Source: Trichomonas vaginalis G3 | Taxonomy: Eukaryota > Parabasalia > Trichomonadida > Trichomonadidae | Assembly: GCF_026262505.1 (NCBI RefSeq) | Contig: NC_067204.1 | Span: 5,117,797 to 5,181,796, forward strand | DNA: 64,000 bases | Direction of reading: 5' to 3' | Shown here: one piece after another, positions 1-9,809 of the stretch | Position numbering within the stretch: the first letter of the stretch is position 1 | How the letters are laid out: each line of letters starts with the position of its first letter | Program-made: the position numbers and the translations under genes | Notes under the pieces: model-generated | Seen by the model: only the letters and a program-made list of their open reading frames with translations | The model's database searches: none | Told to the model about the DNA's origin: nothing

Positions 1-13
1 GATACTTGAGATT

Positions 14-1005
14 GAAACTGAATCTTATGAGGCGGTGATCTTGAATCACTACCTCATAAGGTTCAGTTTCATATAAAATTTGTTGCAATTTGTTATTCTT
101 TTGCAATTATTTCTTATAAGATTTTACATCTTTTAGCGGGGAATGTTTATTATCATGTATATATTATAAATATCTACACGATAACGAACATTCCTCGCTA
201 AATTGCTGAAAAACTTTGAGGAAATGTCGAACAATTTCCTCAAAGTTTCTCAGATTTATATAGATCACTAGAGTCCCCTAGGCACTGATTCTGGTTCAGT
301 ACCTAGGAGGCTCTAGTTCTCTAACGAACTGATAAAATGTTTTTAAATTTTTGGATATTGCTACCTGTGAAGCACTGACTTCAAGTCAGTACCTCACAGG
401 TAGCAATTACATTGAAAGATGGGAGAAACTTTGTCCGAATGTTAAACTATTCGGACAAAGTTTCTCCCATTTGTAGTGGAGATGGAAGGCTTTGAGGTAT
501 ATTATATTAATGTATACCCCAAAGCCTTCCATCTCCACTTGAAAGTTCCAAAACTTTGGGTTAATAGTTTGCAATTAACCCAAAGTTTTGGAACTTTCTA
601 GAAGAATTGCAGGGTAAGAGGTACATATTCATACTATGTACCTCTTACCCTCCAATTCCTTCCTTAACATAAACAAATTTGGAGTTAATTGTTTGCAATT
701 AACTCCGGGTTTGTTGACCTCCAAATGAAAATGAAAGGGTAAGAGGTATATAGTGACCCTATATGCCTCTTACCCTTTCATTCTCATTAATTATGGGAGA
801 AACTTTGGCCGAATGTTAAATTATTCGACCAAAGTTTCTCCCATTTTTTGAAGGGATTGGAGGCTATGAGATACTGATGCAATGTCAGTACCTCATGGCC
901 TCCAATTCCATCCTGAAACTGATCAAAGTGGACCTTACATGCATTTGAAATTTGCCATGTAAAGTCCACTTTTTGAGAGAGAGGATTTGACTGCGTCAAA
1001 TCCTC
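14..1005. repeat. Array of about 15 back-to-back hairpins
   Basis: Nearly every base sits in an inverted repeat with arms of about 15-26 nt and short loops. Hairpins read at 14-70, 132-202, 211-248, 267-317, 358-406, 419-470, 475-539, 541-598, 604-658, 672-715, 725-787, 793-844, 854-909, 925-972 and 981-1005. Two types alternate from 475 onward: type alpha has a GAGGTACTGA-like core, often inside a GAATTGGAGG-like outer stem, and type beta has an AAACTTTG-like core. The last hairpin (981-1005) is short and followed by five T, like a terminator. No convincing protein frame runs through the array. It continues to the left edge of the window. Related arrays lie at 47.9-49.7 kb. What it does is unknown. 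Confidence 0.9.
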
Positions 1006-1019
1006 TTTTTCGTTTACGA

Positions 1020-1707
1020 GAAAATTTCAAATTTTAATTTTTTGAAAAAAGAGGCCACCCGTATGTACGTTTATTTGAGAGGAGGAGGATTATATTTTTG
1101 AAAGGGTGAAACATTATGAATATGTTAATTATATAATAATATGTATTATTATAAAAAAGAAAAAATAAAGCACGTTAAAATTTTTCTTTCTTGATTTTTT
1201 ACAAAATCTACTTAGAATTATGCAAAATATGACTAAATAATTATAAATTTCAAGTTAAATTTTAATTTTGATAAATAATTTAAATTTCAAAATATCAAGT
1301 TCAGTTCGACTATGTATGTAGTAATTCCTCAATAAAGTGCCAAAACCCTATTAAAATATATGAACATTTTCAACATTTTAATGTTTTTATTTAAAATTTG
1401 TTGGAATATGAGCTTCAAACAATTATTATGTAAATAAAAATAATTAAATATATGTATTTATTCGTATTACAACCGTAGTAAGTCGATTCTTCCTTCTTCT
1501 ACTGAGTTTTGAATTTGATTTCGAATTGTAAAGAGATTCAAAGGGAAAATACTAGCGGAGAAAAACTACCTCCATGAAAGGGTCAGAATGGAGTCAAGTT
1601 GTATTTTTTGATATTTTTTGCTTTTCGAGCCTAAATAGGTAGCCAAGATAATGCCTAAAAATAAGGTTCTAAATTCTGAAGTTTACATGATCCTCTCGTG
1701 TGCACCC
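1020..1707 (-). mobile_element. TTAA-flanked repeat element, copy A (truncated)
   Basis: This is almost identical to the sequence starting at 50698 and clearly related to 17148-17810, in opposite orientation. Its outer end (near 1707) has the terminal GGGTGCAC motif and abuts TTAA at 1708-1711, as do the other two copies. The other end stops at about 1020, next to the hairpin array, and lacks the far inverted repeat seen in the complete copy at 17148-18183. It has no coding capacity. TTAA at the boundary is the hallmark of piggyBac-type insertion, so I infer a non-autonomous piggyBac-like element; the family is not proven. Confidence 0.7.
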
Positions 1708-1732
1708 TTAAATTCAATTAGTTCACACCAGT

Positions 1733-2095
1733 ATGGCTTCAATTGCAATTCCTCCTGGCCTCTTTCAACAACAAATGCCAATGTTCCCAGTACATAACCA
1801 ACCTCAACATGAACAAATATCTGGACTACCACTTGAAATAGAGCAAAAAACTCAAAATTTAATTCTAATGACTGGTGATGCTGGACCAAGAAGATGGAGA
1901 AAGACAAAAACAGACTACTTAAAGAAATTAGAGACTGATAATGGCGATCTAAAAACACATGTCGTCGAATTACAACAGCAAATTAGTGGCTTACAAGCCC
2001 AAAATGAAATTTTACGTGATCAACTCAGATATTTCCAAAGCTGCTTATCACAAGCCGCTCCATTAGTGTTCCAGCCAAATCAAGAGCAAAAATAA
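1733..2095 (+). CDS. Small bZIP-like coiled-coil protein
   Basis: A 120-residue protein. Residues about 1-45 are Gln/Pro/Met-rich. Residues about 52-63 hold a basic patch (RRWRKTKTDYLKK) directly followed by a heptad-like coiled coil to about residue 103 with Leu at regular spacing. This basic-region-plus-zipper order resembles bZIP transcription factors, but the basic part lacks the usual Asn-x-x-Ala-x-x-Ser/Cys-Arg signature, so DNA binding is an inference. The ATG is 22 bases after TTAA 1708-1711, so the repeat element has landed in or next to its promoter; TTCACACC sits just upstream of the ATG and could serve as an initiator. It could alternatively be a simple dimerising coiled-coil protein. 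Confidence 0.6.
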   Translation: MASIAIPPGLFQQQMPMFPVHNQPQHEQISGLPLEIEQKTQNLILMTGDAGPRRWRKTKTDYLKKLETDNGDLKTHVVELQQQISGLQAQNEILRDQLRYFQSCLSQAAPLVFQPNQEQK

Positions 2096-2401
2096 CGATC
2101 TCGATCTTTTTACTCATTTGTTCTCAGGAACATCATATATAGCTATATGTAATCTTGTTTGGTTATCACATGTTAGATAAAATAAAAAATATATAAAAAT
2201 TATTCTTATCTAGACGTTTTTTATTTGCTTACATAGATATTTTCAAATCATCTTCCTTAAAAACAAGAGGAAAACATAACTATGATCATTTGTTCTTTTT
2301 GGTTTAAATTTGATCTCGGTTTTCCATGTCAAATCGAATAGATGATGCAAAAAATGATAAATAGTCTTAGCAAAGAAATTAATACTACATGATATATTTA
2401 C
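2096..2401. other. Convergent intergenic gap
   Basis: AT-rich spacer between two convergently transcribed genes. No gene, hairpin or repeat is visible in it. Confidence 0.6.
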
Positions 2402-5167
2402 TTACAAAGGTTGAAGTGGAGGAAGAACATTAAGATTTGACTTTCTTCCACCACGTGACGATTTTTGAGGCTTCCTAGACCCAATTTCATTGATATCAAA
2501 TGATGTGAGATTATCATTTGAGAGAAATGTCTCAATTTCATGTTGAATGTTTTTAATTTTATTTTGGACATTAGAAATCTGGGGATTTCCGTTAGGAGAT
2601 AAATATTTCATCATCAGATCAGTTTCTTTTTGTGAGACCTTGACAATTTGGTCAGCAAAAGTTAATTTTTTGGGAGGAGGTCGAATAATTTCTTTTTCTG
2701 CGATCTGAGAGAGATACTCTTCAACTTCTTTTTCATTATTTTCTATTAAAGCTTGCTGTTTTGCCTTTTCTTGGTCAATCTGACTGAGAATGCTCTTTTT
2801 CATGGCTTCATGCTTAGTAATAAGCTGTTCTTTCTTCTTAGCATAATCTTCCTTCAATTTGTCAAGTTGGTCTTCATTTTTCTGTGTAAAAACAGAAATT
2901 TTCAAATCCATTTCTCGAGTTTCGTTCAAAAACGGCGAATCTTTGACTCGATACTTACTTTTAAGACTGCTCTTCTTTGTATCAAGCTTTTCCTTGCGTC
3001 CTTTCAAGATTTGCATCAAAGATGTCATTTGTGAGTCATATTTTTTGTCAATTACAGCAATTGGAGATTCACTCATCTTTAGTTCTAATGCTAATTCAGT
3101 ATCTACTATCTGAGATGTATTTTCTTCATGTTTTTTCATTAAAGATAATTCAGATATAAAAACTGCAGATTCTCCTGAGATTTGAGCAGTAATTAACTTT
3201 TGTAACATGATATCAAGTTGATCTCTCGACTTAAACTGCATAGAAGACAAAAAACTTTTTTCATCATTATTTATTTGTTGAATTAACTCACTCAAAACCT
3301 TCGAGGGGCCTCTATTCTGAACAAATGACTTCTTTGCTTCAAGCTGATCTTTTAGTTGTTTATCTAATGTACGAATTAATTTTTGATTTTCGTTCATAAA
3401 ATTTTGGATTTCGTTATCCATTGATTTTAGCTCTTTCTGCATAGCGGATTTCTGTTGGTTATAATATTTGAGCTTCTGTTCTTCGGTTAATTCTTCTTCC
3501 TCTTCTTGTTCTTCTTCATTTAAATTTTCATTTTCATCTTCTTCAGGGATTGGCTGGGATTTGAGCTTTGCAATCACTTCTTCTCTATGTTGCTCTATTT
3601 CTTTGTCCTTCATTTGTTTGTCTTCGGCCAATTTTGACTTAGATATTAATAATTTGTGTTCAATCTCTTTGTTATGATTGTTCTTACGGTTTGTTTGCTC
3701 TGTCTTGCATTGCTTAAGCATTTTGTCAACCTGTAGATTGTTTTCTTTCTCCTTTTCCTGATAAATTTGTTCGTATTTTTCCTTTTTTCGGAAATTTTTT
3801 TCTTCTAAATCTTCATTTTCTTCTTCTTCCTCTTCTTCGTAATCAGAGTCTTTTTCTTCTGGCATGTTTATGGCATCGTCTATCAGTTTCTCCCTCATCT
3901 GGAGTGCTTTTTCCAAATCATTTTTGAAATTTTCAAATTTTTCCTCATTTTCATCTAAATCTACTGAAGAAACAGTTCTTGATTGAATTTTTGATAACTG
4001 ATTAACATAATTTCCGAAAAATTCATTTGCTTTCTGGAGAAATGATTTTCGAAATTGAATAATATCATCAACAGCTTCATTTTCAGCATTACAAGCCGAA
4101 GAAAATGCTTGCTCGCGTTGAGTAAGGTTCCTTACGAACTGTTCATTCTCAGATTGAAGTGCAAAAGATTGAGTATTTAAATCTTGTTGTTTCTGATGGA
4201 TTTTATTGTTAAAATCGTTTAACATTTCATTTCTTTGACGTTCAATTTCGGTCATTTCATCAGAAAATTGAATTTGATTGGTCTGATGAAGATCATCGAG
4301 TTTTGACTTCATTAAACGGAAATCTTTGTCTGTATTCAAGAATTCTATCGATAAATCTTTCTTAGGGAGTTGGTTTTGCAAGTCTTGCATTGTTTCTTGC
4401 AGTTTTTTGTAAAATGGAGAAAGAATTTTTTTCTTGTTTTGTAAATGCGATGCCATTATCTGCCTTATTGAGTTTACAGTATCAGAAACCTGAGAAAGCC
4501 GTTCTTTAAATTTTAATAACGTGTTTTTATATTTTTGCTTTTTTACGTCTTTTATCTTCTTCTTGTATACTCTTGCAATGGTTTTATGCTCATCTACCAT
4601 ATTCTTTATTCTGTTTTGGCTTTCGTTTTGTATTTGATCGCAATCATTCAATAATTTTCGTAATTTTGAGTTTAAACCATTCATTTGTTGAGAATTTTCC
4701 TTTGCTTGGCCAACATCATTTTGTAATTCTGTTAATGAGAGTTTATTTGCACTCTCAGTCAGTTTTCCTATGTATGGAACGATTTGTTGAATGATATCGA
4801 TCTGATTTTTACATTCTGACTCTATCTCACGTACCTTTGCTGCTTTGGCGCTTTCTTCATTTTGAAATGATGTCTTCATCGCGAGAAATCTCTGTCCATA
4901 ATAATCGGATGCCTCTTGGATGCATTTTTTTCGAAATTGAACAAGCTGTTTGTATATTCTCTTGTTACCATTTGTATATTTCTTTGTTATTGCTTCGCAA
5001 TTCTGATCTTGACAAAGAAATAATTGTCTTTCTCCGGCATATCTGTCCAATCGCGCATCTGTAAGTAAAACTAAAACATGTCCAAGTTGTGATATCTTTT
5101 TACATGAGTTATGAGCGAAAGCAATTAATAGCTCTCGCTCATCATCATCCATATAAATTTTTTGCAA
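2402..5167 (-). CDS. Long coiled-coil protein
   Basis: A 921-residue protein dominated by Lys, Glu, Gln and Leu with near-continuous heptad character from about residue 60 to 860. Two acidic runs interrupt it (about residues 440-455, rich in Glu/Asp, and about 545-560). The C-terminus is basic and Ser/Gly/Arg-rich. There is no signal peptide, membrane segment or catalytic motif. Such proteins are abundant in trichomonads, where large microtubular and filament structures (axostyle, costa, pelta) need scaffold proteins; a cytoskeletal role is an inference from composition only. The ATG is chosen because the frame opens there after an AT-rich leader; a second Met lies five codons in. I do not recognise a named family. 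Confidence 0.8.
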   Translation of the reverse strand: MQKIYMDDDERELLIAFAHNSCKKISQLGHVLVLLTDARLDRYAGERQLFLCQDQNCEAITKKYTNGNKRIYKQLVQFRKKCIQEASDYYGQRFLAMKTSFQNEESAKAAKVREIESECKNQIDIIQQIVPYIGKLTESANKLSLTELQNDVGQAKENSQQMNGLNSKLRKLLNDCDQIQNESQNRIKNMVDEHKTIARVYKKKIKDVKKQKYKNTLLKFKERLSQVSDTVNSIRQIMASHLQNKKKILSPFYKKLQETMQDLQNQLPKKDLSIEFLNTDKDFRLMKSKLDDLHQTNQIQFSDEMTEIERQRNEMLNDFNNKIHQKQQDLNTQSFALQSENEQFVRNLTQREQAFSSACNAENEAVDDIIQFRKSFLQKANEFFGNYVNQLSKIQSRTVSSVDLDENEEKFENFKNDLEKALQMREKLIDDAINMPEEKDSDYEEEEEEENEDLEEKNFRKKEKYEQIYQEKEKENNLQVDKMLKQCKTEQTNRKNNHNKEIEHKLLISKSKLAEDKQMKDKEIEQHREEVIAKLKSQPIPEEDENENLNEEEQEEEEELTEEQKLKYYNQQKSAMQKELKSMDNEIQNFMNENQKLIRTLDKQLKDQLEAKKSFVQNRGPSKVLSELIQQINNDEKSFLSSMQFKSRDQLDIMLQKLITAQISGESAVFISELSLMKKHEENTSQIVDTELALELKMSESPIAVIDKKYDSQMTSLMQILKGRKEKLDTKKSSLKSKYRVKDSPFLNETREMDLKISVFTQKNEDQLDKLKEDYAKKKEQLITKHEAMKKSILSQIDQEKAKQQALIENNEKEVEEYLSQIAEKEIIRPPPKKLTFADQIVKVSQKETDLMMKYLSPNGNPQISNVQNKIKNIQHEIETFLSNDNLTSFDINEIGSRKPQKSSRGGRKSNLNVLPPLQPL

Positions 5168-5425
5168 ACTACGGTAGAAGAGGGAAAAGGTAAAAGTTGA
5201 ACAAAATTAATGAATAAATCATGCTATATACTAATAAACAAGGGAAAAACATATTGGCAATTCTCAATAAATCCTATTTTTTTGAGAAGGATTTGAGATT
5301 TTTTTGAATTTTAATGATATTAAGACATTTTTGTATATGAATATTTTCAAACAACATTGAAATTAGAAATACTTATTAGTTAATAATCAAAATAAAACAA
5401 CATTTTATTAAAATTCTAATATATT

Positions 5426-6958
5426 CTAACTTGAAACAAGCTCTATATTAACTTCGAACCAATGCATAGCCTGATCTGGAATAGAAAACAGCGCAGATGA
5501 CATAAGCATTGTTAAACCGTTCATTCCGAAGTTATTAAACCTTAAGAAAACAGCAACATCTCTGTCGAACGATTTTCCAGACGAATTAACGAGTTTTCCG
5601 GTTTCAAAGCTCTGTTCTAAAACAGAAAAATCTGCATCTCCAATTCCGACCATAATTACTGAAATTGGCTCCATCTGACTTTGGTAAAGAAGGTCTATAA
5701 ACTCTTCGAGGTCATCAGGAACATTTGCCAAGAGAATCAGAAAAACTAAATAATCTCCTGGATTCTTTGATCCTTTGACCCTGTTAATGGCCATCTGTGT
5801 TGAAGGAACAATCAGGACTGGTTTGTCAAAAACGATGCTCTCAAAAATATTCCAATAAGCATTTTGAAGAGCTTTGAGTCCTTGAAGGTCTTCGCTGCCG
5901 TCAAGTGTGAGTGGGAAATTCTGGGACATCACTCTATTATATTTTGCGGCGAATCCCCAAGCGTGGAATGGATGTCCGTCTGAATAAGGTTCAATTGCAC
6001 CTCCAATTGCATTGATTGTAGCTTGGTAGGCGTTATCTTGGCCAAAAGTAGTGTAATGGAGGGATTTAGAGTCTCTTGCTGGTCTGTTTGTGCTTGCAAA
6101 ATCAATTGCACAGGCAAAATTAAATCTGAGGCCTTTGCAAAGCTGTCCGTAGAATGTAAGACGCTCAATAAGTGTAGCTGCACGAACAATTAGATTTCCA
6201 CACCTTGCAACTTTCGGATTATAAGGAGTTAATGTTAAAACTCGGTTTCTGAACTGAGAAACATCTTGTACACTCGCATCTGCATAGCCAATTGGAACAA
6301 CAGGTCCGTCATCTGGATGGTCAACAACTTTGAACCTGATTTTCTTGGAATAATCATTATTACAAATTGATCTGCAAGGAATGGAGATTGGATCCCACTG
6401 ACCGGCATCTTGACGTTTAATGACTTCTGTGGAGCGAACAGACTTCCAATGAGAAGAATCTGAGTCTTGTTTGCAAATATGTAGTTCAGGATAGTTCTTC
6501 ATAAGCCAATGATCTTTTGGCATATTGTAAAATGCAACAATCATAGACAAAACACCTCTTCCTGTTGATTCTTGGCTGACTTGAATCGTAACTTCAGCTG
6601 CAGCTCCGCTGAGTGTGACAGCAACACCATTGCTCACTAAAACACGTCCCAATGGTATGCGTGCTTCACCAAATTTAGTATATTCTTCAATTGGCTTGAT
6701 TGTTGGAGTCATTTCGAGTAAAATCACTCTTAGAATTTGGGGAGTACTTAATTTAGGAATTATTTGCATTTTAGTTGTGAATACAGGCTTTTTTGTGCTC
6801 CAAGCACTCTCTGTAATAAAATAATTTGGATCATCATTGATATAAATTGCGCAAGCACATCCAGTAGTCTGTCTAACATTCCCGCGAGTGAATATATGCG
6901 CACTTAATGAAAGTTGGACAACTTCGTCGTCATCCTTGAAATAACGGGAAAAAGACAT
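5426..6958 (-). CDS. Copine (calcium-dependent phospholipid-binding protein)
   Basis: About 510 residues from the chosen Met, the usual copine length. Two C2-type regions occupy roughly residues 1-125 and 130-260, and a copine A domain (vWA-like) follows from about 270. Its signature stretch GLRFNFACAIDFASTN (about residue 281), then SLHYT, NAYQATINAIGG and a HAWGFAAK-type motif match the family. Copines bind membranes in response to calcium and recruit partners in signalling and membrane traffic. An in-frame ATG lies six codons upstream, but that interval on the minus strand is a doubled AAAAGTGACA motif that recurs upstream of other genes here, so the downstream ATG at 6958 is preferred. 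The gene is divergent from the ankyrin gene at 7392. Confidence 0.88.
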   Translation of the reverse strand: MSFSRYFKDDDEVVQLSLSAHIFTRGNVRQTTGCACAIYINDDPNYFITESAWSTKKPVFTTKMQIIPKLSTPQILRVILLEMTPTIKPIEEYTKFGEARIPLGRVLVSNGVAVTLSGAAAEVTIQVSQESTGRGVLSMIVAFYNMPKDHWLMKNYPELHICKQDSDSSHWKSVRSTEVIKRQDAGQWDPISIPCRSICNNDYSKKIRFKVVDHPDDGPVVPIGYADASVQDVSQFRNRVLTLTPYNPKVARCGNLIVRAATLIERLTFYGQLCKGLRFNFACAIDFASTNRPARDSKSLHYTTFGQDNAYQATINAIGGAIEPYSDGHPFHAWGFAAKYNRVMSQNFPLTLDGSEDLQGLKALQNAYWNIFESIVFDKPVLIVPSTQMAINRVKGSKNPGDYLVFLILLANVPDDLEEFIDLLYQSQMEPISVIMVGIGDADFSVLEQSFETGKLVNSSGKSFDRDVAVFLRFNNFGMNGLTMLMSSALFSIPDQAMHWFEVNIELVSS

Positions 6959-7391
6959 TGTCACTTTTATTGTCACTTTTGGAATATGAACTAAACATGA
7001 GAAATTAAATTTTTCAAAGTACCTTTATATACGATCCTTGATATATATTCATAGCATCAAGTGATTTGAAGTGATTGGCTAAAAAATCTTGTCTCATCAA
7101 TTGAAAACTTCGCTCATATTTATGAATATCGATCAAATCAATCATGAAACCGGAATTACTGCACATAGAACAATAAAATTTAAGGCTGTTTAAAAATTTA
7201 ATTATGATTTTCAAAAAATTTAAGATTGTCACTTTTACTATTCACAAAATTTCGGAAAATGTTCAATTGATTTTTAAAATTGTATTAAATTGTTTATGCG
7301 GCTTCAAAAACAGCAGATTTTCTATATGTTTCGGAAAATTTATGACTTTTCATTACTTCTCAAAAATTGAAATGAAAGAAAAAAATCATAA
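6959..7391. promoter_or_regulatory. Divergent promoter region, copine / ankyrin gene
   Basis: A 433-base gap between two divergent starts. It carries AAAAGTGAC-type motifs: two on the minus strand next to the copine ATG (within 6960-6983) and GTCACTTTT at about 7229 on the plus strand. TCATTAC at about 7353 upstream of the 7392 ATG resembles the trichomonad initiator TCAYTT. Start sites are inferred. Confidence 0.45.
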
Positions 7392-9809
7392 ATGCCAAAG
7401 AAAGCTCAACGAGTTATCTTTCCAAATTATGATGAGTTAATGGAACTCTGCAAAGACAACTGTTCCATTTACAATGCCTTGTATACTCTTAGGACAAATG
7501 ATGAAGATGCAGTAAACAAAGTATACGAAATGATCAAAGAGAAGATGTATTCACCAAACCAAATCATTAAACATCTTAACTACTTGTCAACGTTCAATCT
7601 TCGTTATATCAAGTCTTACTATAACATTTTCAAGAAATTGTACAACGAGTATCATCCAAGGCAAGCAAGAGAACTCATCCCGATTCTTGATTACTTTTAC
7701 TACAAAGAATATGGTGTTGTTTTAGTCGAAAATCATAAAAATCTTTTTGACAGCTTCAAAGATGTCACATTTGATGTTCATGAAGAGTCATCTATTTACA
7801 GAGCAATCATTGAAGACAATAAGAAGAATTTCATAATCTATTCGCAAAAGGATTCATTTGATCCAGAGCAGAGATTGAAGAGTTTATTATATCCTGCTTC
7901 ACAAGAAGGATATACATTCACCGAATTGTGCTGTTTTCATGGTTCAGTTAATATTTTCAAGTACCTTATTTCAGAGTTCGAAACCAAGATCACTCCTACG
8001 TGCCTTCATTTCTCATTCTTGAGTGGCAATCCAGAAATCATGAGTGAGTGCCTGAAATTTCAAGTTCCAGATAAAGAATGCATGAAGTATGCAATCATTT
8101 CACACAACATTGACTTCGTTGCATTCTTGTATAATGAACACAAGATAGGAATCGATCTCGCCTCATGCTGCAAGTATTGCAATGTGCAAGCATTCCTAAT
8201 GCATTACGCTTTGGAAAATGATACTGATGAATGCTTTGTCTATTCCCCATCATTTATGAGTCTTCCTCTGTGCGAGTATTTCATAAAGAAAGTCGGAAAT
8301 ATCAACAAGAAGGGCAAAAGCGACTGTGGAGCTCTCAATATCGCATCTGCTAATAACTTCATAGAAGTTGTTGAGATTCTACTAAAAAAGGGAGCATTCA
8401 CCAATGTGAAAGATAGTAATGGAAATGGTCCCCTCCACAATGCAGCTCTGAATAATTGCAAGGAGTGCGCAGAAATTCTTCTTTCGCATGGAATGAAACC
8501 TAGTGTCAAGCGAGAGAAAGGAGAGACTCCACTCCATGTTGCAGCATTGTTCAATTGCAGAGATACAGCAAAAGTCCTCCTTGAACACGGTTCAGATATT
8601 GAAGCACTAGACAAAAATGGCCATAACGCACTCTTCTATGCAATCAATAATGGTGCGAATGAAACAGCAGAGCTCCTACTCATGCATGGTGCAAATATGA
8701 ATATTAAATTTGAATCAGGAAAATGTGCAATTCATCAGGCAGCACTAAAGAATATGATTAAGATAATTGAACTCATGCTATCAAAAGGAGTAAATATCGA
8801 TGCAAAAGATGAAGATGAACTAACCGCTTTTCATTACGCAACAATTTATCGCAGAATAAATACACTAATGTTTCTTGCTTCTCACGGTGCAGACATCAAT
8901 GCAAGAGATAATGAAGACAAAACCGCTCTTCACTATGCCGCAATGAAGAATAATATTGAAGAAGCTGAGTACCTCATCCATTTGGGATTAGATGTAAATG
9001 CAGTCGATTATTTAAATAAAACGCCTCTTCTTTATGCAGTAGAAAATGGCAACACAGAAATTGCAGAGTTGCTGATTGCAATTGTTTCAGACACCAATGC
9101 AGATAAAAACACAATGACTGAGCTTCTTTATAATGCAACCATTAATGACCACACAGATATTGCAAAACTTACTGTTTCAAATGGCGCAGACGTTAATCAT
9201 AAGTTCTTTGGTTACAAGAAAACAGCGCTTCATATTGCCTGTGAAATAAATAACATAGAATTAGCAGAATTTCTCATTTGGCGCGGTGCTGATATCAACG
9301 CGAAAGATGAAAGGGGATGTTCTCCCATTTGGTATACAATCAGATCGGCTGATTATCAAAAAAGAATTGAATTAGTCGAATTTCTCATATCTCATGGTGC
9401 AGATATCAATACAAAAGATAAACATGGATTGAGTCTGATTATTGATGCAGCAAGTTCGTTTGATTCAGAACTTGTTAAATGCCTCATTTCACATGGGGCA
9501 GATATCAAAGCAGTTGATTCTCATAACAAAACAGCACTTTATCATTCTGCTTCTTTCAAATTTTATAATGATAGTTCAGAGTTTCTTATTTCGCATGGTA
9601 TAGATATCAACGCAAAAGATGACATGGGGAAAACTGCTCTCCACCTTGCTGCAGAAAGTCAAAACATCGAACTAGCCATTATGCTTATTTCTCATGGTGC
9701 AGACCCATACATAAAGAATATGTTTGGGGATACACCTCTAGATATTGCTACAAAAAAGCGCAATCAAAAATTGATAGATGCATTGATTACCCCAAAAGAA
9801 GAACAATAA
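7392..9809 (+). CDS. Ankyrin-repeat protein, DUF3447 type (805 aa)
   Basis: Residues about 1-300 form the conserved helical N-terminal region typical of the large trichomonad ankyrin family, including an MSECLK stretch and an IISHNIDFV stretch shared with the genes at 21760 and 29261. From about residue 305 to 800 there are roughly 15 ankyrin repeats of 33 residues, most with the consensus ISHGADINAKD at the repeat ends and TALHYAA at their starts. Ankyrin arrays mediate protein-protein contacts; partners are unknown and no membrane segment or signal peptide is visible. The frame is intact. Repeats in the C-terminal half are more alike than those at residues 300-450, suggesting recent internal expansion. 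Confidence 0.92.
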   Translation: MPKKAQRVIFPNYDELMELCKDNCSIYNALYTLRTNDEDAVNKVYEMIKEKMYSPNQIIKHLNYLSTFNLRYIKSYYNIFKKLYNEYHPRQARELIPILDYFYYKEYGVVLVENHKNLFDSFKDVTFDVHEESSIYRAIIEDNKKNFIIYSQKDSFDPEQRLKSLLYPASQEGYTFTELCCFHGSVNIFKYLISEFETKITPTCLHFSFLSGNPEIMSECLKFQVPDKECMKYAIISHNIDFVAFLYNEHKIGIDLASCCKYCNVQAFLMHYALENDTDECFVYSPSFMSLPLCEYFIKKVGNINKKGKSDCGALNIASANNFIEVVEILLKKGAFTNVKDSNGNGPLHNAALNNCKECAEILLSHGMKPSVKREKGETPLHVAALFNCRDTAKVLLEHGSDIEALDKNGHNALFYAINNGANETAELLLMHGANMNIKFESGKCAIHQAALKNMIKIIELMLSKGVNIDAKDEDELTAFHYATIYRRINTLMFLASHGADINARDNEDKTALHYAAMKNNIEEAEYLIHLGLDVNAVDYLNKTPLLYAVENGNTEIAELLIAIVSDTNADKNTMTELLYNATINDHTDIAKLTVSNGADVNHKFFGYKKTALHIACEINNIELAEFLIWRGADINAKDERGCSPIWYTIRSADYQKRIELVEFLISHGADINTKDKHGLSLIIDAASSFDSELVKCLISHGADIKAVDSHNKTALYHSASFKFYNDSSEFLISHGIDINAKDDMGKTALHLAAESQNIELAIMLISHGADPYIKNMFGDTPLDIATKKRNQKLIDALITPKEEQ

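Noticed and set aside
787-999. Coding region in the hairpin array
   Set aside because: The 70-codon frame merely reads through hairpin stems and ends at the array boundary.
1-1010. CRISPR-like array
   Set aside because: Units are hairpins of different sequence, not identical direct repeats with unique spacers, and the host is a eukaryote.
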